From Pseudomonas kilonensis (lineage in GTDB: Bacteria; Pseudomonadota; Gammaproteobacteria; Pseudomonadales; Pseudomonadaceae), in assembly GCF_001269885.1 (NCBI RefSeq), contig NZ_LHVH01000022.1, forward strand, positions 246,062 to 310,061: a stretch of DNA of 64,000 nucleotides, given 5' to 3'. The position numbers and the translations under genes were made by a program. The notes under the pieces are model-generated. The model saw only the letters and a list, made by a program, of their open reading frames with translations, did not search any database and was not told where the DNA came from. Shown here in pieces: positions 31,665 through 40,803 of the stretch (its first letter is position 1; the number at the start of each line of letters is the position of its first letter).

Positions 31665-34600
31665 CTAGCGCGGTCGCAGCGGCCACCAAGGGTTGACCAG
31701 GTCTGCTGTTATTCGCCGTACCTGGGCCTCGATTTGCTGACTTCTGACCGAACGGTAGATAGCCATGGTTCGTCGTAGCTGGTCTTCGGTCAGGGTCACC
31801 GGTTGACCAGCGGTCCACTCTACATCCGCCACCGGTTCGAGCGGCGTGCGGCGCCAGACGTGCTGATCGCCTTGTGTGACTGGCTCCCATGCACTAGGCA
31901 GGTCGGCATCCGGTCGTGCAAGGTTATCCAGCAGCACCTGGGGCCAACTGGACGGGTTCACGGACTCGCTGTAGGCATCGATAATCGTTTCGTCTACCCC
32001 CGCCCAGGCCTCCAGACCTTCGGCCCAAGCCTCGGACATGATCCCGAGATAAGGCCGCCAGATCATTTCCCCGACCCGAGGATTTTGATCGTTGTTATTG
32101 AAGGTGTCCTGTGCATCGCTGAGCCAGTTGATGAAGTGTTCCCGGGTCATATGGGGCTGTCGCTCCAGCGCATCGGGAAAACGCTCAATCTGCACGTGAG
32201 TCCAATAAGTGTATTGGTCCACCAGGAAACTTGCGAACGGCACACTTTGCTGCGCCAGACGAGCCCGTAGAACCGACTCGAACATCATCATGTGCAGTTC
32301 TAACTCCCAGATATTCGGTTTTAACCTGTCCAGGGTTCGGTCCCGCAGGCGCACGCGCAGTTCGGTCATCCGCTGATCGAAATCGGTAACTGCCGTTGAT
32401 AGGGGCTCATTCGCGTTTTGATAGCCGATGAAATGCTCCAGAATGAAGGCACCCCTTGTACGAACCTGGAAGGTCAAGCCCAATGCCGTACGGCGATCCG
32501 AGTCACGCATCATCCCTGAAAACCAGTCGATGAACTCACGGTTTACGGCATCGTCGCGGGCGGCTTCCAGTGCGCTCCGTAGTCCTGGGTTGATATACAA
32601 CCAATCATCGATGGTGTATCTGAAAATTCCGTTATCCCACTGGTGAAGTGCGTTTATTTGTACGCTGGGCAGCGGGTTGTCGTCGAGCAACACGCCAACG
32701 CTGCCCCCTTGCAGCCGCTCAAGAACAGGCAGCAGGTCGTCCTGAATATCGGTGATGTTATTGTTGCTGAGATCGATACTGTCGACCTCTTCAGCCGATG
32801 GCCTCGACAGCATCGCCAACGCCAGCGCCGGTACCCGCGTGAGCCCCGTGTCGGACAGCTCCAGGTCCCGGAGTGCAACAAGCTCAGGCAAGTCTGGCAA
32901 ATCCCTGCAATTATTGCCGTTGAGGCTCAGGTCCTCCAGGGCGGTGGCGCTTCGCAGGAATTGACTGCCCTCCTCATCCAGGCGCAGGCCGCAGCGCGAC
33001 AAATCCAACGAACTCAATTGAGGTAAAGCGGTGATGGCTCGCAATTGCTCCTCGGTGAAATGGATGTTGTCGCTCCAGGACACCTCACGCAACGATGGAA
33101 GCTCGGCCAGACGGCCGATAGCACTGACCGCCATCCCGGTGTTGCTACGGATTCCGGACAGGTCCAGGATTTCCAGCTGTGGAGCCAAATCGGGGCCGAG
33201 CAAAGGGGCGAATACATCAGCGGTCAGGGCGAGCGGGTTTGCGCTCAATGAGAGTTCCATCAGCCCACGCAATTGGCCGGCAGCCAGTGGGATTGCAGTG
33301 AGTTGATTACCCTGCAGGTGCAACGTATCGATATTGGGAAACAGGCGCAAAAAGTCCGAAGGGTCTTCGCTCAGGCCCATGTCTATCAGAACCAACTCTT
33401 CGATGTGTTCAAAACCCACACTGATCGGCGGCAAACGGCCAATGTTTTGCCCCCCCAAGCGCAATGCCATGTCGCTGCCTTCGTTACCGGGATCCGGCAC
33501 ACGCCGCCAGGCGCTACGAATTTGCGCAGCCACAGCCCTACGCTGTGAAAGCCGAACCTCGACATCGACGCTGCCTTCGGCTGGGTGATGTAACCCTTGA
33601 TGCGTCTCCCATTGCTGCAGCTCATTGTCAAGCGTCGTCCATTCATTTTCCAGCCGAGTGACAAAGCTCTGCAACTCGACGCCCTGGCTCCTCGCCTGCT
33701 GGGCCAGGGTATCTTTTAGCATCTCAAGATCAGGCCCCGCATAGCTAGGATATAGCTGCTCGAGACGCTCCGAGAGCCCATGCCGCCAGGCCATCAGCGG
33801 GAGCCGTCCACGTCCGCTGGCCGGATAACCCAGGCGTCCATTAATCCATTGCAGACGAGCCCCGCTCGTGTCGAGGCGCCTCATCATCAAATAGGGACGC
33901 AACCCTTGCCGATCATCCAGGGCTTGGGCAAGCAAGCGGGTCCGAAGCATCGTCCCTTCCCAGATGTTCAAGCCCAGCGCTTGCCGTGCGTCGTCCGGCA
34001 TCGCCCTGAGCAACGCGTCTTCCAGGCCCAATGCATCAGCGAGTTCGTTCCCTTCATCGTCAAAGGGCCGGTACAGCTCGTCTTCCTGGCGGATGATCTT
34101 CCAGGGCCCCGCCTCGCCCACCTCGATTGGACTCAGGGCTTCGCGCAACAACAGACGCAGTCGCACCCGGCTCTGCAATTGGGGAGTGCGCCCCACCAGG
34201 CCCATGACGATACGATCCCGGTCGGCACTGCTTTCGCCGCGCTCCAGATCGCGCAAGGCACGGGAGAGGCGCAGCTCACGCAGCGCCTCGGCGCACTGGC
34301 TACCAAGGCCCGCACTCACGCGCCCTTCCCGCAGGCGTACACGGTCCTGTCCCACCGATTGGCTGGCAAGCTCAGTGGCCATTGATTCTGGCAGGCCCGG
34401 AAAATCCCGCACCAGGGGGGCTGCCAACGGATCGAGCCCAGTGGGGCGGGCCATACCGGCAATGATCCGTTTCGTATTGTTTTCCAACTGCCGGGCCCAA
34501 AGTCCGGCAAGCCGACGGCTGCGCTCCAGCGCGCTCAGGCCGAAGCTGTTTTGCCCCAACAGTGCAGCCTGTTCATCCGTGCTGAAGCCGGCCAGGATGC

Positions 34601-36764
34601 GGCTCGCCCAGGTATCATCCTCCAGATCCGATTCGCTCAGCAGAAGGCTACGCCTGCTGGTTGCATTGCCCAGGGAGTAAAGCTGTTCTCCGTCGTTGTA
34701 ATGCACTGCAACCCCTTCAGGCCAACCCGGCAGTTCGAGCAAAATTTGCAGGGTACGAAAATGCACCCGGCCTGGCGCCTTATCGAGGTTCAATTGCTCA
34801 ATGGTATGTCGCACCCATCGCCAATTGCGTGCTTCAGCCAAGGCATCGGACAAGATCGCCGGCATCGGGTGTCCCTCGACTTGCAGATGCCGCAAATGCG
34901 CCTCGCTGATGCCGACCTGTCGCTGCACTGCAAGGATTGCACTGTCGTCGAGTTCGCTCGGTGTCTCGGCAAAATTGTGCAGCAATTGCAAGTTGCTTCG
35001 TTGCAAGGGATTTCGATGCGCCCACTGCCAGCCGCGGGTACGACTCCACTCCAAGGGCGGCCTCACGCCTCGGTGCCCGGCAGGCAGGCGCAGCGCCAGG
35101 TTGTCGCCCGCACCACGCACCTCGAAATAACGCTCCTCGACTTGCACCCAGGCGTCGTCTGCCGTGCGCCAGACACCCCAGGCGTCCTGCACAGCCTCCA
35201 CTGGCGGCAGCCGCCGTGCGGCGAAAGGCTCGACATCGCCGTTCCACAGACGCGTGCTCCCGTCACTGACCGGCATGGGTTCGATGACCGCGCCTACGAA
35301 TCCCAGATAAGCACCTTGGGCAATCCCGAACAGTACATTGAAGATATGTTCGATGGCTTCCTGGGAATGGCCTTCGTTGAAAGCCTGGATGCCCTCGAAA
35401 ATTTCATACACCAGGCGAACGCCCCCTACTACCGCAGCGGCCATTCCGATAGGGGCGAAGAACGGAAAAAAGACCGCGGTGAGCATCAGCGAACGTTCGA
35501 CAAGACCTTCCCAATAAGCAAGACGAGCCAGCAGCGCCTGCCAGTCGAGATCTTCGGTCGGCACCATCAGCGCTGCGGCATTTGCCAAGGTATTGCCGCG
35601 CCATTCGTGGTAGTAGGCATGCCAAGGGTCAACGCGTAGATCCCTCAGGCTCCAGGTCACCCTCGGAACAGGGATCCGAATGCGCCTACGACTGCCGTCC
35701 TCGCCTCGCTCGCCATCGCGCCAGCCACTGATCCGGCCATAAATCTCCTGGATCAAGTTCGGGTGAGGCTCTACTCTCCATTCCACTTGATCATGCAAGG
35801 CCTCACCCAGTTGGGCCTGCAAGCGCAGCGGGAAATAACGCATCAGGCTCTGGCGATAGCTGCGTTGGCGGACTCTGGCGGTCAGTTCCGCCGACATGGC
35901 TTGTAAACTGGGGAACTGCCTCACGGGTGCAACCGGATCATGAGGGATGTGCAAGACGATCGGTCGCACCCCATTGGCGTCTCCTTTCACACCCCAATAC
36001 ACCCGGGCGCCGAACAGTGGCACCGATAAAAATTCGAGCGACTTGATCTCACAGGCCAAAGGGACAACAGGCTTGTTCTCAAGGTGCACGCCGGCATCGG
36101 CCAACAGCCGTTCGCCGACATCATCGAGGCGCCCGTCCAGTTTCGCCTCGTAAGCGTCGTGGGCCAGGAGGCTGCGGGCATACGCCATGTAGGCGCTCGC
36201 GACAGTAGGCACCGTGCTGCGGATGCGAGGCAATTTGCGTTCAAGTGCCTTGCGGTAAGCGCCCCCCACGTTCGCGCGGCGACAGATGCGCGCGAACTCG
36301 GCCGGCGTCGTGGGCAAAACCACGGAGTCCACCGGGACATCCCACTGGTAGAACTCTTGCGGATTACCTTGGATGAAAAGCTGGCCTTTTTTATCGAAAT
36401 CGCTGTCGGTGGCGGCATCGGCAGGCGGATAGTTGCGCATTGCCGCTTCGATCAGTGATTGCGAAGGGGTATATGGAGCGCGCTTGACTCGTGCCCGGCG
36501 CACTGCGTCGACGGCAATACGAGTGCCATCGACAGGGCCGCTCACGACTTCCCAGGCTTGCACCTCCGGTTGGGCGGCCAACACGTCATAGGTAAAGGTC
36601 TGCGGTACAGGAAGATCAACCAACAGTGCGTTGAGTGCATCGCTATCGCGCTGCAGTTGTTGGGTAAGGACCTTGAAGCGTTCCTGGTGAACCCGGGACG
36701 CTCGTTTCAACCAAGCGGGTAGCCTGGCTTGGATAAATTCAATATGAGTCTCTGGGGCAGACAT
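31665..36764 (-). CDS. Giant LRR protein with dermonecrotic-toxin-like N-domain
   Basis: A 1699-residue protein of effector or toxin type. The N-terminal part (about 60-330) fits the DUF6543/dermonecrotic-toxin family (VLHIPHDPVAPVRQFPSLQA). Two hydrophobic stretches follow (about 425-460, VFFPFFAPIGMAAAVVGGVR; about 475-497) and may insert in a membrane. A long helical centre leads to leucine-rich repeats at about 1105-1360 (IDTLHLQGNQLTAIP, LEILDLSGI, LSSLDLSRCGL, DSIDLSNNNITDI). The last about 340 residues match nothing recognised and contain no Cys, so a NEL-type ubiquitin ligase end is excluded. There is no signal peptide. The start at 36764 has AGGAGG a few bases upstream. Its delivery route and target are unknown. 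Confidence 0.8.
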   Translation of the reverse strand: MSAPETHIEFIQARLPAWLKRASRVHQERFKVLTQQLQRDSDALNALLVDLPVPQTFTYDVLAAQPEVQAWEVVSGPVDGTRIAVDAVRRARVKRAPYTPSQSLIEAAMRNYPPADAATDSDFDKKGQLFIQGNPQEFYQWDVPVDSVVLPTTPAEFARICRRANVGGAYRKALERKLPRIRSTVPTVASAYMAYARSLLAHDAYEAKLDGRLDDVGERLLADAGVHLENKPVVPLACEIKSLEFLSVPLFGARVYWGVKGDANGVRPIVLHIPHDPVAPVRQFPSLQAMSAELTARVRQRSYRQSLMRYFPLRLQAQLGEALHDQVEWRVEPHPNLIQEIYGRISGWRDGERGEDGSRRRIRIPVPRVTWSLRDLRVDPWHAYYHEWRGNTLANAAALMVPTEDLDWQALLARLAYWEGLVERSLMLTAVFFPFFAPIGMAAAVVGGVRLVYEIFEGIQAFNEGHSQEAIEHIFNVLFGIAQGAYLGFVGAVIEPMPVSDGSTRLWNGDVEPFAARRLPPVEAVQDAWGVWRTADDAWVQVEERYFEVRGAGDNLALRLPAGHRGVRPPLEWSRTRGWQWAHRNPLQRSNLQLLHNFAETPSELDDSAILAVQRQVGISEAHLRHLQVEGHPMPAILSDALAEARNWRWVRHTIEQLNLDKAPGRVHFRTLQILLELPGWPEGVAVHYNDGEQLYSLGNATSRRSLLLSESDLEDDTWASRILAGFSTDEQAALLGQNSFGLSALERSRRLAGLWARQLENNTKRIIAGMARPTGLDPLAAPLVRDFPGLPESMATELASQSVGQDRVRLREGRVSAGLGSQCAEALRELRLSRALRDLERGESSADRDRIVMGLVGRTPQLQSRVRLRLLLREALSPIEVGEAGPWKIIRQEDELYRPFDDEGNELADALGLEDALLRAMPDDARQALGLNIWEGTMLRTRLLAQALDDRQGLRPYLMMRRLDTSGARLQWINGRLGYPASGRGRLPLMAWRHGLSERLEQLYPSYAGPDLEMLKDTLAQQARSQGVELQSFVTRLENEWTTLDNELQQWETHQGLHHPAEGSVDVEVRLSQRRAVAAQIRSAWRRVPDPGNEGSDMALRLGGQNIGRLPPISVGFEHIEELVLIDMGLSEDPSDFLRLFPNIDTLHLQGNQLTAIPLAAGQLRGLMELSLSANPLALTADVFAPLLGPDLAPQLEILDLSGIRSNTGMAVSAIGRLAELPSLREVSWSDNIHFTEEQLRAITALPQLSSLDLSRCGLRLDEEGSQFLRSATALEDLSLNGNNCRDLPDLPELVALRDLELSDTGLTRVPALALAMLSRPSAEEVDSIDLSNNNITDIQDDLLPVLERLQGGSVGVLLDDNPLPSVQINALHQWDNGIFRYTIDDWLYINPGLRSALEAARDDAVNREFIDWFSGMMRDSDRRTALGLTFQVRTRGAFILEHFIGYQNANEPLSTAVTDFDQRMTELRVRLRDRTLDRLKPNIWELELHMMMFESVLRARLAQQSVPFASFLVDQYTYWTHVQIERFPDALERQPHMTREHFINWLSDAQDTFNNNDQNPRVGEMIWRPYLGIMSEAWAEGLEAWAGVDETIIDAYSESVNPSSWPQVLLDNLARPDADLPSAWEPVTQGDQHVWRRTPLEPVADVEWTAGQPVTLTEDQLRRTMAIYRSVRSQQIEAQVRRITADLVNPWWPLRPR

Positions 36765-36990
36765 GAGAAACCTCCTTCCTTGGAGTTGATTGGTTGTTCG
36801 AGCGCGAAGAAGCGCCTGCGATGCTCTCGAAAACAAGCGCTCTTTGAAATCATCCAACCGTTGCAAGGGGTTGCGAGGCGTGTAGGGATGTATTTACATG
36901 GCGTGGGGACGGGAAACAGGGGCGGTACAAGGTCCGACTCGGCCGGCAACCTGGAGGTTTCGAGAGAAAAGTTACAATTCTGTCAGCCGC

Positions 36991-37593
36991 TCAGACCACC
37001 AGCGTCAACCACGCCGACACCAGCAGCATCACCGCCATGACCCGATTGAATCGGCCCATCGCCACGGCCGAACGGCAGAACCTGGCGGCGCCGCGGCCCA
37101 GGTAGGCCCAGGCGGTCATGCACGGGATCGAAATGGCAAAGAACGCCAAGGACAGCCAGAGGACCCGCACGGTGCGGTCGGCCTCCGTCCCCGCGAAGAC
37201 GCTGACCACCGCCAACGCCATCATCCAGGTTTTCGGGTTCACCAACTGCAAACCGGCAGCCCCCGCCAGACCCAGCCGCGGGCCTTCGACCGGCCGGTCC
37301 GGGTCGATGGCCTGGGCCGGGGCGCTGAAAATCTGCCAGGCCATCCAACTCAACCAGGCGATGCCCGCCCATGAGAGCAGCGTCTGAATCGTGGCATGGC
37401 GCGCCAGCACGTCCCCCAACCCGGTGCCGACCAAAAGCACCAGCAAGGCCGCTGCCGTGCAGGCACCGAGGATGATCGGCACAGTGGTTGCCAAGCCGAA
37501 GCGCGAGCTATGGCTCAGCACCAGGATATTGGTCGGGCCCGGGGTGATGGAGGCGACAAACGCGAACACGGCAAACGGCAGTAACTGGTCCAT
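36991..37593 (-). CDS. LysE/RhtB-family amino-acid exporter
   Basis: A 200-residue inner-membrane protein with six predicted spans. The family signature is the N-terminal FVASITPGPTNILVLSHSSR, with NPKTWMMALAVVSVFAG further on. Such proteins export amino acids or related metabolites. The divergent-facing AraC gene lies 54 bp upstream on the same strand and is a possible regulator. The gap 36765-36990 shows no gene. Confidence 0.9.
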   Translation of the reverse strand: MDQLLPFAVFAFVASITPGPTNILVLSHSSRFGLATTVPIILGACTAAALLVLLVGTGLGDVLARHATIQTLLSWAGIAWLSWMAWQIFSAPAQAIDPDRPVEGPRLGLAGAAGLQLVNPKTWMMALAVVSVFAGTEADRTVRVLWLSLAFFAISIPCMTAWAYLGRGAARFCRSAVAMGRFNRVMAVMLLVSAWLTLVV

Positions 37594-37647
37594 TGAGCAA
37601 CATCTCGGTGAATGATCGATCGCTTGATCATCCCCATGAAGCCGTGA

Positions 37648-38484
37648 TCAGTCTGGAACAATTGAGCAGCGCTTGCGGTAGTCCGCCGGGCTCAGGCGAT
37701 AGGCGCGCTGGAACCAGCGGCCCAGGTGGCTTTGGTCGGCAAAACCGAGCATGGCCGCCACTGCCACGGCACTCTCGCCACGCGCCAGCAGGCGCCGGGC
37801 GCGGGCCAGGCGCAACTGGATCAGATAGGCATGGGGCGCCAGGCCAAAAGCCGCCTTGAACGCACGGGTCAGACGGAAACGATCCACGCCGGTGACCTGC
37901 GCCAGGTCATCCAGGCCGATGTCTTCGCTCAGGTGACTGTGCAGATAATCCCGGGCCTGCTGCGCCACCAATGGCAGCCGCGGATCCGGGTTGATCCGCG
38001 CCCGCCAGTGCAGGTGTTGGGTCAGGTTGGCCAACAGCGTATCGAGGGCCGTCTGGCGCACGATGCGAATCTCCTGCTCGTGCAGGCTCTGGAAAGCCAT
38101 GGCCGTGGCACTCGCCAGCCGCGCATCGTCGGTCAGGGTCGCGGCAAACCCCAACTGGGCGTTGTCCGGCGCCACGTCGAACAAGGAACGCAATTCGCGC
38201 TCCAGCCATTGAGGCTCCAGGTACAACGTGCGGTAGGTAAACCCGTGGTCGTGGGGGGCATTGCCGTCATGCAGCTCGCCGGGCTCGAGCAGGAACACTT
38301 TGCCCGGCGTGCTGTTGTGCTGCTGGCGCCGGCAATGAAACTGCTGCACCCCCTGCTCGGTCACGCCCACCAGATAGGCATCATGCCAATGGGGATCATA
38401 GGCATGCCCCTCGAAATGCGCGCGCACGGTCTCGATCCCGGACGTGGCGTCCTGCTTGAGATCGATCCAGTTGCGCGCCGTCAT
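37648..38484 (-). CDS. AraC-family regulator with cupin sensor domain
   Basis: A 278-residue regulator. The N-terminal cupin domain (about 20-110) has the His-rich segment HAYDPHWHDAYLVGVTEQGV and PGKVFLLEPGELHDG. The AraC domain is at about 180-272 (LDDLAQVTGVDRFRLTRAF, VAVAAMLGFADQSHLGRWFQ). It is followed on the same strand by the LysE exporter and probably controls it in response to the exporter's substrate. Confidence 0.88.
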   Translation of the reverse strand: MTARNWIDLKQDATSGIETVRAHFEGHAYDPHWHDAYLVGVTEQGVQQFHCRRQQHNSTPGKVFLLEPGELHDGNAPHDHGFTYRTLYLEPQWLERELRSLFDVAPDNAQLGFAATLTDDARLASATAMAFQSLHEQEIRIVRQTALDTLLANLTQHLHWRARINPDPRLPLVAQQARDYLHSHLSEDIGLDDLAQVTGVDRFRLTRAFKAAFGLAPHAYLIQLRLARARRLLARGESAVAVAAMLGFADQSHLGRWFQRAYRLSPADYRKRCSIVPD

Positions 38485-38630
38485 GCCCTATCCTGCTTGG
38501 TGAATGTGCTCTTGGCAGATTAACTGCTGATGAGGAGAGTGTCTGGAAGATTTGTGCAGGCCTTGTGGAATTCGGGTCTGCTCACGATGGTGTTCGGTCT
38601 GTAGATGCATCTGTGACTGACCCACCGCTA

Positions 38631-38655
38631 TCGCGAGCAAGCTTTGCTCCCACAG
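38631..38655. repeat. Single REP element
   Basis: TCGCGAGCAAGCTTTGCTCCCACAG lies just beside repeat copy B. The region 38485-39011 has no supported gene. Confidence 0.8.
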
Positions 38656-38679
38656 AAAAAACGCGGTCTCCACCAAGAA

Positions 38680-38997
38680 CCAGGTCGGCTATCAGGCCGC
38701 CTCGTGGTGGACGTTGATCTCGGACGCCCCGTTAACCACGATGGCCGAACGCAGGCATTGTGGAGTGGGCATCCCGGCATGGATGCCGGGATAGCCGCGC
38801 TGGGCCATGGATGGCCCTTCGCGGCGGGCCCACGGAGCAATGCCGGAGTGAGGGCACACCGAGCCTAAGCGAGGTGCCGAGTGGTGGGGCATAAAGCGTT
38901 TTGCTTACTTTTGCGCTCTTCAAAAGTGAGCCGCTGTAAGAGCGGAACCCTAAGCCGCCGTTACCGCGAAAATGGATATGTACCCGGTCAACAAAAC
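38680..38997 (-). repeat. Dispersed structured repeat, copy B
   Basis: An inverted copy of the element at 1601. The terminal GTTTTGTTGACCGGGTACAT is read on this strand from 38997. The hairpins are kept: CCGCT/AGCGG near 38931-38945, CACC/GGTG, and the long stem at 38771-38792 (ATCCCGGCAT/ATGCCGGGAT). Part of the 5' third is shorter than in copies A and C. Apparent open frames here are not used in the other copies. Confidence 0.85.
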
Positions 38998-39011
38998 CGG
39001 CCGATCCCACC

Positions 39012-39437
39012 TCAGGCATCCGGAGTGATCGCTGGCAACACCGTCTCCACCGCCAAACGAGCCAATTCAGCATCCTGCTCAGCCTTGACCCCTGACACCC
39101 CGATGGCACCAATGCACTGCCCGTCATGACGAATGCTCACCCCACCTTCAAGCATCCCCTGCAGGTGCGGAGCGCTGAGAAACGCGTAACGACCACCATT
39201 GATCATGTCTTCGAAAACCTTGCTATCACGCCGCCCCATGGCGGCCGTGCGGGCTTTTTCGGTGGCGATATAGGCCGACAACGGCGAGGCATCGTCCAGG
39301 CGCAGCAGCCCCAGGGGATGACCACCGTCGTCCACCACACAAACCGACACCGCCCATTGACGCTGGTGAGCCAGCTCCTTGGCCGCCACCAGCAATTGCG
39401 CAACGTCCTGCTCAGTCAATACCGCTTTGCTTTTCAT
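39012..39437 (-). CDS. GlcG/HbpS family protein
   Basis: A 141-residue protein of the DUF336 (GlcG/HbpS) family, with the typical VSVCVVDDGGHPLGLLRLDD strand, ASPLSAYIATEKARTAAMGR helix and GGVSIRHDGQCIGAIGVSGV near the C-terminus. Members bind haem or support oxidative metabolism, but most are uncharacterised. It has no signal peptide. It is divergent from vanAB and shares a promoter region that carries VanR-type operators, so it may belong to the vanillate response. Confidence 0.85.
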   Translation of the reverse strand: MKSKAVLTEQDVAQLLVAAKELAHQRQWAVSVCVVDDGGHPLGLLRLDDASPLSAYIATEKARTAAMGRRDSKVFEDMINGGRYAFLSAPHLQGMLEGGVSIRHDGQCIGAIGVSGVKAEQDAELARLAVETVLPAITPDA

Positions 39438-39603
39438 GGATCACTCCGTGCTATGCCACAGGAGGCCCGCGAGACAATCAGGCGCCCGCCCAGCAAGCCG
39501 AGGAATATTTCCTTCTGCGAACCATAGCGCACATCCAGCGGTTCATTGAAGCCCGGGGGCCGGCGATCTACCGCGGGTGACACGAACATCCATTTCACCT
39601 CAA

Positions 39604-39611
39604 TGGATCCA
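39604..39611. promoter_or_regulatory. VanR-type operator, upstream copy
   Basis: TGGATCCA is the core of the VanR operator known from Caulobacter (ATTGGATCCAAT). It sits 37 bp before a TTGACA at 39648-39653. Confidence 0.65.
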
Positions 39612-39647
39612 CCACTCAACCAATTGTCCGTAAACACAGCAAAAATG

Positions 39648-39684
39648 TTGACAGATAAATTAGTTAAGAGAGTTAATGGATCCA
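39648..39684 (+). promoter_or_regulatory. vanAB promoter region with downstream VanR-type operator
   Basis: TTGACA at 39648-39653 is a good -35. A -10 near 39671 (AGTTAA) is poor. A second TGGATCCA at 39677-39684 lies just after it, where bound VanR would block polymerase. The two operators are 73 bp apart, about seven helical turns. Confidence 0.6.
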
Positions 39685-39717
39685 CAGACAAGAACAACAT
39701 CCGCCTGGAGATCCCTC

Positions 39718-40803
39718 ATGTACCCCAAAAATGCCTGGTACGTTGCCTGCACCCCCGATGAAATCGCCGACAAGCCCCTGGGTCGTCAGATCTGTGGTGA
39801 GAAGATGGTTTTTTACCGGGGGCATGAAGGCAAGGTCGCGGCGGTGGAAGACTTCTGCCCCCATCGCGGCGCCCCGCTCTCCTTGGGCTATGTCGAAAAC
39901 GGCAACCTGGTGTGCGGCTATCACGGCTTGGTGATGGGCGGCGACGGCAAGACCGTCGAGATGCCGGGGCAACGAGTACGAGGCTTCCCTTGCAACAAGA
40001 CCTTTGCGGTACAGGAGCGGTATGGCTTCATCTGGGTCTGGCCCGGTGACCAGGCGCTGGCCGATCCGGCACTGATCCACCACCTGGAATGGGCCGAAAA
40101 CGATGAGTGGGCCTACGGTGGCGGCCTGTTCCATATCCAGTGCGACTATCGCCTGATGATCGACAACCTGATGGACCTGACCCACGAAACCTACGTCCAC
40201 GCCTCGAGCATCGGCCAGAAGGAAATCGACGAGGCGCCGCCGGTGACCACGGTCGAAGGTGATGAAGTGGTCACCGCCCGGCACATGGAAAACATCATGG
40301 CCCCGCCGTTCTGGCGCATGGCCTTGCGCGGCAACAACCTGGCCGACGACGTGCCGGTGGACCGCTGGCAGATCTGCCGCTTCACCCCGCCCAGCCATGT
40401 GCTGATCGAAGTCGGCGTGGCCCATGCCGGCAACGGCGGTTATCACGCCGCGCCGCAATTCAAGGCGTCGAGCATCGTGGTGGATTTCATCACGCCGGAA
40501 ACCGAGACGTCGATCTGGTACTTCTGGGGCATGGCCCGGCACTTCCAACCACAGGATGACGCCCTCACCGCGTCCATTCGCGAAGGCCAGGGCAAGATTT
40601 TCAGCGAAGACCTGGAAATGCTCGAACGCCAGCAGCGCAACCTGCTGGACCATCCGCAACGCAATTTGCTCAAACTCAACATCGACGCGGGCGGCGTACA
40701 GTCTCGCCGGGTGCTGGAGCGCTGGATCGCACGGGAACGGGAAGCACAGGCCGGGTTGATCGCCAGCAGCCATCAACCGCAACAGGTGGAGCAACGGTCA
40801 TGA
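39718..40803 (+). CDS. vanA: Vanillate O-demethylase oxygenase subunit
   Basis: A 361-residue Rieske oxygenase. The Rieske cluster ligands are C47, H49, C66 and H69 (CPHRG and CGYHG). The mononuclear iron site is in DNLMDLTHETYVH at about 150-163. With VanB it removes the methyl group of vanillate to give protocatechuate and formaldehyde. The ATG at 39718 gives MYPKNAWYVACTPDEIAD, the usual VanA start, in preference to an in-frame ATG at 39676 that would include the operator. vanB overlaps it by four bases. Confidence 0.93.
   Translation: MYPKNAWYVACTPDEIADKPLGRQICGEKMVFYRGHEGKVAAVEDFCPHRGAPLSLGYVENGNLVCGYHGLVMGGDGKTVEMPGQRVRGFPCNKTFAVQERYGFIWVWPGDQALADPALIHHLEWAENDEWAYGGGLFHIQCDYRLMIDNLMDLTHETYVHASSIGQKEIDEAPPVTTVEGDEVVTARHMENIMAPPFWRMALRGNNLADDVPVDRWQICRFTPPSHVLIEVGVAHAGNGGYHAAPQFKASSIVVDFITPETETSIWYFWGMARHFQPQDDALTASIREGQGKIFSEDLEMLERQQRNLLDHPQRNLLKLNIDAGGVQSRRVLERWIAREREAQAGLIASSHQPQQVEQRS

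Noticed and set aside
31665..32700. NEL ubiquitin-ligase domain in the LRR protein
   Set aside because: No cysteine is present in the C-terminal region, so the catalytic residue is missing, and no other NEL motif was recognised.
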